Of a stretch of DNA of 64,000 bases, positions 55,601-64,000 are shown one piece after another. The DNA is from Apostichopus japonicus. Its lineage: Eukaryota > Echinodermata > Holothuroidea > Aspidochirotida > Stichopodidae. The stretch spans positions 17,589,501 through 17,653,500 of the forward strand of contig NC_092569.1 in the NCBI RefSeq assembly GCF_037975245.1, given 5' to 3'. Positions within the stretch are counted from its first letter, which is position 1. The number at the start of each line of letters is the position of its first letter. The notes beneath the pieces were generated by a model. The model ran no database searches. It saw only the letters and a list, made by a program, of their open reading frames with translations, and was not told the DNA's origin. The position numbers and the translations under genes are program-made.

Positions 55601-55804
55601 AGAGATCGCGACAATGACCTTAATTCTTCCAACTGTGCTAGTACTAGTTATAATTACTATGGTTGGTGGCATAAAGGCAGTCCAGGTTACTGCTCTTACA
55701 CTTACCCCAATTATAAATGGAGTAATGGTCCTCATTGGCATAACTTTCCCGGCGGTAATCATAACATCCAATATATAGAGATGAAGATACGTCCAGTTGA
55801 ATAA
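49617..55804 (+). CDS. FREP5: secreted fibrinogen-related lectin, 5 exons, 270 aa
   Basis: CDS exons: 49617-49688, 53124-53175, 53425-53594, 53860-54130, 55557-55804 (813 nt with stop). Leader MHLFISFCIFGAFVSS; pro-segment FSRNKR. Exon 3 encodes the same protein as FREP4. Exon 4 has GSVEFDRDW (GGVEFNRDW in the sisters) and YRLV for YKLV. Exon 5 has the calcium motif DRDND, then LNSSNCAS, which creates a potential N-glycosylation site N-S-S next to the pocket. An 18-residue Cys-Cys loop follows with NYYGWWHKGSPGY, then PNYKWSNGPHW where relatives have PNYPWS. AATAAA lies at 56002-56007. The loop contains the same KGSP insertion as the orphan exon at 19143, so this length variant is shared between non-adjacent copies. 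Confidence 0.94.
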
Positions 55805-57126
55805 ATAGGGGAAATGCAACTGCTTGAAGGCAACATTACATGAAACAACTGAAAAGCAAATTACTGTTAGTTAATTTATTTAAAAGCAAAAGCGGAATTA
55901 CAAAAAATTACTACAGCGATGTTATCAAATTTTGTTCAATCTTTAATAGCGACGTCCAAGAATATCTGTGTTTTATATGGTATTTATTACTTAACGAAGG
56001 TAATAAACTTGTATCGTGAATTCCTAGAACATATACTTTCTTATTATTAAATTTTAAATATTGTCGTTGAAAGTAATCAATTAATAGCATCCCTAGCCTG
56101 AACTGACATTGCAAGAAGGTTCGGGGGAAAGAGCTTTGGATTGTGTTTAGGTTTTGTAAGTATTCAATGAGATTGAAACTCACCTTAAAGAAAAAATGAT
56201 GAAAAGTTGATCATGGCCCTGACACTTTTCGACATATCTATTCTCTTTCATTGACAAATATTCTCCGTATTGACAGATCTAGACTTTAAGGAACATGTAA
56301 TTGGTGACAAATAACGCATGCCCGCTGTTACAAAATGCCATCTTTCTTTTGACTTGAGATTTAATCAAAGGATGCAGCTATCTTCAATTCATTTCATTTA
56401 TTTGTTGTAGTTTTTCACAACACGGAACAATGAATATATCAAATAAATAAGACTAACAGATGTGAAAGGAAGAGATATAAAAGTCCTTGTGAGCTAAGCA
56501 AGTAGAAACATAACTGGAAAAGAAGAAGAGAAAGAAGGGGAAGAAAGAAAACCTCCTAAACGTACCCCTACCCGACCAAAGCACCACCCCCGTCCTACCA
56601 CGACCCTCAACCTACCAACACTCACGAGAAAACAACGGTTGCGATCAATAAAACATTGTTAGGTAAAATTGAAAGTACAATTTCAGGAAGCTTATTCCAC
56701 AATTAGGTAGAGCTGTAAGTGAGACTATGCCTGCTACGGGAAGTTGAGCGAAAGGGGGTACGTAGACGATTAGGCGTTATTTATGAAAGGCGTTATATAC
56801 TACCATGGTATTATATAACTGCTGATGGAATGGGGAAGGAGTGGCATGGGGGGGGTGGGTTGTGCAGCAAGAACTTCCATTTGAGAGCGATATATTATCC
56901 AGCTCGTCCTCGTTGCAAGGTTGCTCAACTGCGGTTAAATTTATCATATAGGAATTTGCCAATGGACCCCACCCCCCCCCCTCCATTTACCAAGTCTGCG
57001 TTTTGATGGCTATCATAAGAATGGTTACCTAGTCCATCGTAGCATACTCCGCTGGCTTCCATTTGGTCCATTGACTGCTTAATATGGTTTGTTCTATACA
57101 TGTTTTTTTATCTTAAATCGTAGTTT

Positions 57127-57350
57127 TTGGCAACCCCATTAAATATTACAACACACTTTCTCTTTGCAATACCGCCCTCTTCCCTCGGACAGACCAGTGA
57201 CAAGAGCACAAATCGACGTCAGCCCGTTACATTGAGCCGTAACATCAGGTCGATCAGGTCTATACCGATGCATGATTTTATTAGGTGGATACGCAATTGT
57301 TTTCTATCCTCTGGCTACACTTCAAGGATCTCGATCACACGTGACACACT
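57127..57350. repeat. Q module, diverged copy after FREP5
   Basis: Homologous to 20739-20990, 33999-34230 and 45568-45790, and more weakly to 60660-60800. Shared blocks are ACAAGAGC(A/C)CAAATCGACGTC, GATCAGG and TCTGGCTACACT. The three closest copies keep an open frame (ATG at 20769 in unit A), but this copy and the one at 60.7 kb have lost length. Confidence 0.7.
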
Positions 57351-57399
57351 CATCAGGACCTAGGAGTTTATTTTCCAAAAATACAGCCGGTTTAAATTG

Positions 57400-60249
57400 C
57401 TCCAGCCCCTATTTAAAAGTGAAATTTGCAACACTAAGAAATATAGAGCTATATAAGTTATCATGGCAAAAAAATAATAAAAAAATAAAAATAATAATAA
57501 AAAAATAAAAAGTTCCCTTTTAAGGAAGTCCATTTCTAGATTTTTCAAAACATTTCGCTGAACCGCAAATTTTTTTCTCCTGATAATTCCTTCCTTTTTT
57601 TTAAATGTATGTCAAATGCAGTGATGGAATCCAATTATTTTTTTTTCTTGTGCAAACAGATATTTGCAAATAATAGTTATTTCGAGAACACTAAAAGAAA
57701 TTCTTATATTTTTGTCCTGCATCCTGCATTACCCTGCATTTCTTCCATCCTGCAGAAATATTTGAACAGAACGTTTCTGATGATTCCTATATCAACTCGT
57801 TGCATATCACATAACATGGTTCATTACAGAAAAGGATTAAACGCATTGTTTATCAAATAGCTAATTACGTTGCTAACACTTTCCCAGCCAGTTCGGAAAT
57901 ACCAGCAGCTTATGATTATGTAACAGGTGTTACGAAGTCCAGATATTATGGATTGGGGAAACGAACACAATAAAGTAGATAAGATAGGTATTGTCTTTAA
58001 AATGAATCTAATCCGTGTCTCTTGGTAAAACAAAAACATATAACGTAGTATTAATGCATTACGTACCGGTATACTTACAGTTAGCTTAACGCGCGAACGT
58101 ACCTCGGCTACAGCTGGGCTCTTCGTCGGGGTGTCACGTCCAGGGAAATCGGTGTGCGGTCAAGTAACAGGGCGAGTGTGTCTGGAAGCTTCGGGAAGGC
58201 GCTTTAAGTAAAAAAAAAAAGGCCGGAAGAGCACAGGACCATATAAGGTAAATAACAGTTCCAGAAGAAAACACGAACATGGTGGTATCCAAAAGACAAT
58301 TAAGACAGACTCACACATATATTGGTTGGTCTTGTGAAGAAAGGCCGGAACGGAAAGATGGGTTTTTCTTAGTAATACGCAGACTCCATGGTTATTTCGA
58401 CGTGACGTGACGTACAAGCTGGTACCACTAGGAGAAGAGAGCGAGCCACTCGTTGCAAACTAATTCATATAACATTCTGTAAGGTTACTCGACCATACCT
58501 TGGAACTGCACTGATTGTGCTCTACGTTTACAAATTAGCATAATAATACATGACCATTGAAGACGTGCATAACAGCAATTAACGTAGAAAACCTTTAAAG
58601 CAACATGCTGTATCATAATACAGGTCAAAGGGTCGACTGTGAATAGTAGCGTCACTCGACACATATGCACACACTATAGCGTTGTAACTCTAAATATCGA
58701 TCGTTATATGTACTGAAGTATTTCTTATTTTTTTCGCAACGGGGAATAAAATATCCATCGATGATATTAAGATATGGACGGTTTAGGCTTTGAAGAGCTT
58801 TCTAAGGGAGCGAGGACTTAAATTATCAGGATGAAAAGAAGAACTTGTCGCACTTGTTTTCGCTGCGAAGAGATTGCCTCAGCTTGCCCCAACGTTGGAA
58901 CAACAACGTACTCTGAAGTAGCGACATAAACGCAAAACAAATAGTATACATACTGATGAATATGATCTGCAACTGGTTGTAAAAGCGAAAGTATTTGAAG
59001 TAAAAAATCGATCCAAATTCGTTGTCTTATGATCATTAACATACAAGAAAAAAATCTTGAAGAGATGATTTTCTATCGTATCAACATGTTTTTGTATAAC
59101 AAGAATAAACATAATAACAATAATAATATCAATAATAACAATAGGAATAATAATAATAATAACAATAATAACAAAAATTGCAATAATAACAATAATAAGA
59201 AATACATGTTCATTAACAAACCTGTTTTAGTAACTATAATATGACAAGCTACGACGATATTCCCCATGAATAATTCATTGTTGCTAACGTTCTATATATT
59301 CGCATAGATACTATGCGACAAATTACATACTAAATAATTTTAGCGTTCATACCGCGAACCCAGTACCATTATCACATCCGGACGTCTTTATTCCTGATGT
59401 CTAACGCAAAATTACATCTTTTCCTATGTAGGGAAGTATTTTTACTTACTTTCTGGACTACCAAAATAAATATAATGTTTATCATCTTAACGATTTTCCC
59501 GGAAATTCTCGGCTTCATCTCGTTCGTTATTACTACAGTATGCCCGCAACGACAACAACACAGATTTTATACACAAATGACCCAAAGCGGAGGTCAAGCA
59601 CATAGAAAAATTTCGCGCATGCTTAAGTTGCATCTCCGAACAGGCTTATTGGGTACATGGAATACACAGTTGACTTTGGATTATGTTTTTGTTTACATTA
59701 AAAGGTCATCGGAGATTTGATAACTAGAACCAATATTCTTCATAAAATAGTAACAAAATATATAGTACATTAAGCAAATGAGCTGGTATAGAATCCAAAA
59801 TGAATGCAAAGTTTTTAATACATGATTTTCTTTGTTTGGCAAACCGAAGTTAATATCCTTTTGATTATCTAGTTATATTTGACCTTTTCTACTTAGGTTT
59901 GCACAGATTTGGCAAAAGACATGAGCAAAGTTCTTATTCAGCCTTCAGGTTAAATCCATGTACATTTTGCAGCGTGTTGTTCATTTTAAGAGGGAGATTT
60001 TTCATGTGAGTTAAGGTTGATGGGAGGGGAAAGCAGTCACTGAATAAAAAGCTGAGAATATAACACTTGATGCTTGGCAAGACTGAACTAGCAGTAGCAA
60101 ATATGATTATAGCGGTTCAGTCTCACATTCCATTTTCCTCAAAATGATCAATATGATGATATGAATAATTCAACGGATGGAAAGATTCCTATTATTTCTT
60201 GATGTGAGAGAAAGGGTGATCTAGTTAATTGTTATCTCATTTCCTCCCA
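57400..60249. other. Intergenic DNA between unit D and the FREP6 region
   Basis: No gene recognised. It contains an A-rich (AAT/AAAAT) patch at 57466-57512, a GC-richer stretch at 58080-58440 without a recognisable product, and an (AAT/AAC)n block at 59098-59201. Reading frames are short and unlike any family I know. Confidence 0.55.
59098..59201. repeat. (AAT/AAC)n imperfect triplet repeat
   Basis: Mixed AAT and AAC triplets with a few interruptions, giving an artefactual Asn-rich frame on + and a Leu-rich frame on -. Confidence 0.9.
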
Positions 60250-60303
60250 TATGCCTCGTATTTCTTGTACCAACAACCTGACTACCCGAGAGGTTGTAAC
60301 ATA
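60250..60303 (+). pseudogene. Relic of a FREP exon 3
   Basis: ATATGCCTCGTATTTCTTG onward encodes ASYFLYQQPDYPRGC and then N and a stop. It matches the start of exon 3 (DASYFFYQQPDYPRDC) for about 16 residues, with D-to-G before the Cys, and similarity stops at about 60303. There is no clean acceptor and no partner exon nearby. The foldback element begins about 35 bp further on. Confidence 0.8.
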
Positions 60304-60336
60304 ATTTCACAATCCGTCCGCTACATTGTGACGACA

Positions 60337-60668
60337 GTACAGTATGTCAACCCGATACACACAAAGAACACAGTTACTCCTGTAACTCTTAAAGTTTTGT
60401 ACCGCAGTAAGAACTGGATCGTGCTATAAATCGGTAGCATGTGCTATTAGAATTACAGTAAGAACTGAGGATATTTGTAAATTCCAACAAATCCAGTTTT
60501 AGGGATTTATTGGGATTACACATATCCTCAGTTCTAACTGTAAACCTAATAGCACATGCTACCGATTTATCAGATTTGTCAGCACGATCCAGTATTTACT
60601 GTGGTACAAAACTTTCAGATATACGGTAGTTACTGTAATCTCTGTGTGAATCGGCTGGTATGTCGACC
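60337..60668. repeat. Long inverted repeat (foldback or MITE-like)
   Basis: Two ~160-bp arms fold around a short loop near 60495-60502. Left arm landmarks: GTTTTGTACCGCAGTAAGAA, GGATCGTGC, ATCGGTAGCATGTGCTATTA, AACTGAGGATAT, CCAACAAATCC. Their inverses follow in reverse order: GGATTTATTGG, ATATCCTCAGTT, TAATAGCACATGCTACCGAT, GCACGATCC, GTGGTACAAAAC. The match is dense near the centre and weakens outward. No transposase or clear target duplication. Confidence 0.85.
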
Positions 60669-60960
60669 ATACCGATACAATGACATCATTTTATCAGGTA
60701 GATACACATTTCATTCCGTAGCCACTGTATTCACTTTACACTACATTGTGGCACGCGACATTACTACATTACTACAATTTCACATTAATTATCTAATGAC
60801 CAGAAACAATAGGTAGAATTATGGTAAACACGTATTGTTTCTACATTATTAGATGACGATATTTCTAATACGTGCATTACAAAATGGTTCTTAATCCCTA
60901 CTGTAAGTTGAAAGGAACGACGACAGGTCATCAATTCTTCTGTCTGTTGATACCAGAAAG
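60660..60960. repeat. Q module remnant directly upstream of FREP6
   Basis: Contains CATCATTTTAT(C)AGGT(A)GATAC, AGCCACTGTA..CACT and GGCACGCGACAT, matching the Q module of unit A at about 20905-20985. Then TTCTTAATCCCTACTGT and GGAACGACGACAGGTCA match about 21170-21200. In units A-C this module lies several kb upstream of the next start codon; here it is within about 100 bp. Confidence 0.65.
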
Positions 60961-61032
60961 GCGGACTGCTTTAGCTTCACTTCATTTCCAGCGGTCAAAC
61001 CTGCAAGAACTAAACGACGACAACTCTGCAAG

Positions 61033-62122
61033 ATGACTTTCTTTATCATATTTTACATTATTGGAACTTTCGTCTCAAGTATCCAAGCTTCAGAAGCGGT
61101 AAGTTGGCCATTTTCATTACTATAAAATTCCGTTGATGTAGTTTTGTGCAGAATTAACAAAAGGCGATAACTCTTTTCAAATTATACTCCATTCAATCTC
61201 TCCCGAATACCGGTAGTACAAGTTAATTTGCAGTAGTACAAAATGTAAATTGTCAAATAATTTTCTTACAAATTCTTTATTTCCAATGTCGCAGTACATA
61301 AATTCCCATAATTTTCACTTCCAAGAATAATGATTGTTCTTGCTAACAGTTTTATAAATAGGTAATGTGAGTTGTTCGGTAATAGGTCCAGAATAGTTGA
61401 AGTAACTCATTTAAGGAATTCACTGCGTAGAGGGTTAAAATCAAAGTGGGTCGGAGAAGAAGACCTTACTTCAAGTCCTGTACCATTTCTGGTTGATTAT
61501 ACCATGCGATTCGATTACATGAAGGCTGCAACCCTATAAACACAAACAAGCTCTAAATTGTACCTTATAAGGTCTCAATTTCAAACAATAAGAAAGAGAA
61601 ACGTTAATTTATAGTTAGTGTGTCCATTTCACGATCTGATGACCATTTAAAATAATAGCAGAAAACCAGGGTAAGTCTACTTGAACTATTTTTGCATCAG
61701 AAAAATTATGTAAAATAAATTTAAAGATAAATTAGAAGTTATGAATTTCAATCTGTCACGTTATGTAACGATCTCTAACTTTTAGGTTAAAAATTCAAAT
61801 ATTTGCAATGAACACGTTAACCTTAAAGAATATCATGCATACATGCAATTAGGTTGTAAGTAAACCCACTCTCTAACAAACGATTAACAATGGCAACAAG
61901 TTAGTGAAAGATAATAGTAAATGATTTTATATGTCAGTGTTCCTTAGTTGCATATATCACAAGGTCATATCGTGTCCATATTGTGTAACTTACTATTCGT
62001 ATAATAAAGGCCAATTTTAAGAGTTCAGACCCCCCCCCCCCACAATTTCTTTTAATTCTACCAATATATTGTTTTCTTGTTTGGTGTGGCTTGTTTCTGA
62101 TACACACACACACACACACATC

Positions 62123-62153
<31 letters not shown>

Positions 62154-63214
62154 TATATATAACCACTCAATAAATAAAATGGATATTCCGTCGGCCGACT
62201 ATGAGCCATATATATGGAGAAGGAAATCGTCTACACTATTTGAAAACCCGATCTCAATATTGTATTTCCAGCTCAATGTATCGTTGATTAAAGGGAAGCT
62301 ATTTTGACGGGCTAAAGCTCGGTTTTCCCCTTGGAGTTGATCACAGTCGGTAGCCTGCAATTTTATTAACGACAAATGTTCTTTAATCGCTTAAGGTATT
62401 TCCATGCACCGTCTCCCTTTCGAGAAAAATTCAAAGAGTACTTAGCCATTCGTTGATCTGCTTATGAAAATAAAACATTGGTTGGGTGGAAAACTATAAG
62501 TCGTCGAAACAAAACCCGTTAACATTCGTTACTCTTTTGCGACTGAATTTAAAACAAAAAGCATGCATATAATCAATAGCTACGTGATCAATCTATAGTG
62601 CAGTTTTCCTGTACTTGTTTTAATTACAGAGAAATGGAGATGTTGATGGATTTTCTACAAGGAATAGAAGAAATACTGATTCAGGTATAAAGGAATATTT
62701 TTTATCCAAACATGATGATTTAGGAAAGATTTCCTGACTGAGGAAAATTCATGGGAAAGACATGCTGCAGTGGAAATGGACAACAATTGTAGCTCATGCT
62801 TAGTAGTACTTGTCTGTATATAGTTAACATAGACAATAAGGATGAGTTTCAACAGACATTTCTGTAACAAGATAGTTTGACATTTTTGACCGTATACTTA
62901 AAAATGATAATTATTTAGTAACTAAATATGTCATGAAAAATTAGTATTTGCAATTTTCATACAGCATAGGTCCTACAGTACGTCTTATGGGGGAATTAAG
63001 ATGTTCATATTGTATTGTTCAATGCTTCTTTTTCTTATTCTCAGATGCGTCATATTACTTCTATCAGCAACCTGACTACCCGAGAGATTGTAAGGAAGTC
63101 TTTGAACAATGTGACGGGGAATCTTCTGACGGGGTCTACCTCATACAACCAGACTCATATATGGAGCCATTTGCTGTATATTGTAACAACACTGTAGATG
63201 GCGGAGGCTGGCTG
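61033..63214 (+). CDS. FREP6: secreted fibrinogen-related lectin, 3'-partial (exons 1-3)
   Basis: CDS exons in the window: 61033-61098 (66 nt), 62630-62684 (55 nt), 63045-63214 (170 nt), phases 0 and 1 then 0 as in the sisters. Leader MTFFIIFYIIGTFVSSIQAS. The pro-segment ends in R-N-R-R at 33-36. Exon 3 starts DASYYFYQQPDYPRDC and ends DGGGWL, with the extra Cys (EQC) and the N-N-T sequon. The exon 3 donor is GTATTT, weaker than GTAAGT or GTATGG in the others, and codon 98 is Leu where FREP2-5 have Met. No exon 4 is found before 64000, so the fibrinogen-domain core and pocket lie outside. The upstream region lacks the paired ACGGTTGT motifs of FREP2-5. Confidence 0.88.
62102..62152. repeat. 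(CA)n / (TG)n microsatellite pair
   Basis: ACACACAC run, a short TATATA spacer, then TGTGTGTG; an inverted dinucleotide pair in FREP6 intron 1. It is preceded by a C-run of about 12 at 62030-62041. Confidence 0.9.
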
Positions 63215-64000
63215 GTATTTACTTTTTTATTTCATCTGTTTTCTCGTTTTATATCTAGAAGATAAATCAAGATGTAGATGGAAAAGACTGACTGGTAACT
63301 TAGTTTATGTGTAACATAATATTTCTCTTGCATTATCAGTAGATTAGATGGATACAAAATACAGCCATAGGTATATTTATCCCTTATATTTAGTATAGAC
63401 ATTGCCTAGGACAGTGAAAATGCTTTATCTTTTAGCTTAAGTTTAACAAGAATAGTTTGTTTCTCCTTTTTGTTTGATTAGTAACTCAAGCATAACGACC
63501 ACTGCACTCAGTCAATTTAACCGGCTTATTAGATAATTTTGATAAATGTGTACTTTTTTATGTGTACTACTTTAATTCATTCGATGCTAACAACTTATAA
63601 CAACGTTGTTTATAAGCTACTATATCAATCGATCTCAAATCTTAAACTAATTGTTCAAATCTTGTACAAGGTTTGCTTGCATGCAATGTGACTACTACTG
63701 ACGGATGACAATATTGAAGAAAAAACACAAATGTGGAGCATCGAATATATTAATTAATTATATACTAATATGCTCATGTCGTGTTAAACGCAATTAGGAT
63801 GGTCTGTTAATCTGTGTACTTGCAATATTTATGTATGTAACGTATGGCATTTGCTACATTTGTTAAATGGTAATTGAAGCAAAACAAAAATCAAATCAAC
63901 TGCTCTGAACAAAGTTACTTTATATTTATTTACTTCATGATGATCAAAAATCGTTTTCAGCGTTTTTAGCCTTTATAGCAAAGAACACTTTAATGGGCTG
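63215..64000. other. FREP6 intron 3, start only
   Basis: AT-rich, no exon-4 motif (QRRMDGG) and no repeat recognised; taken as intron continuing past the window edge. Confidence 0.6.

Larger units (their letters stand above)
49530..57400 (+). repeat. Array unit D, carries FREP5, with diverged 3' flank
   Basis: Promoter, intron 1 and exons align closely with unit C. Intron 4 and the 3' flank are much more diverged. The flank keeps a recognisable P motif (56800-56960) and the Q module (57127-57350, homologous to 20750-20990), but has no hairpin and no 142-bp repeats. It marks the older end of the array. Confidence 0.75.

Noticed and set aside
57466..57512. Possible A-rich retrogene tail
   Set aside because: No processed coding sequence or target duplication lies next to it; simple A/T-rich repeat.
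58160..58417. 85-codon minus-strand frame in a GC-richer patch
   Set aside because: No recognisable domain, splice context or duplicate; a chance frame is as likely.

Overview
This is eukaryotic nuclear DNA: AT-rich, full of microsatellites, with spliced genes in GT...AG introns and truncated transposons. The recognisable proteins are secreted fibrinogen-related (FReD) lectins of the type first described in a sea cucumber as fibrinogen-like protein A. I infer a holothurian echinoderm. All recognised genes are on the + strand and belong to one family.

Layout. (1) 527-4231: FREP1, lacking its signal exon (probably left of the window); exon 4 is broken by a 367-bp hAT-like element with an 8-bp target duplication. 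(2) 7912-14317: FREP2, intact, five exons, 271 aa. (3) 14318-17768: no gene seen; low-complexity DNA including about 300 bp of (AAT)n. (4) 17769-57400: tandem array of about 11-12 kb units. Unit A is partial (second part of intron 4, an intact orphan exon 5, and flank, with an L2-type LINE inside). Units B, C and D each carry a complete gene: FREP3 (264 aa), FREP4 (263 aa), FREP5 (270 aa). (5) 57.4-60.2 kb: no gene seen. (6) 60250-60660: relic of a FREP exon 3 next to a ~330-bp hairpin. (7) 61033-end: FREP6, first three exons; the rest lies beyond the window.

The common gene plan is: exon 1 signal peptide; exon 2 a short pro-segment ending, in FREP2-6, in a furin-like R-N-R/K-R site; exon 3 (170 nt) start of the FReD; exon 4 (271 nt) FReD core; exon 5 the DRDND calcium site and ligand pocket. 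Intron phases are 0,1,0,1 in every copy. Exons 3 and 4 are nearly invariant among FREP3-5, while exon 5 varies by in-frame indels within the Cys-Cys pocket loop. The cluster looks like a young, expanding set of secreted recognition lectins, with one pseudogenised member and one spare, splice-ready terminal exon.

Between the genes each unit carries non-coding modules: a 142-bp tandem repeat with 4, 2 or 3 copies, motifs repeated within and between units, and a 27-bp hairpin. Transposon presence/absence indicates that units A and B are the most recent duplicates, C is older and D the most diverged.
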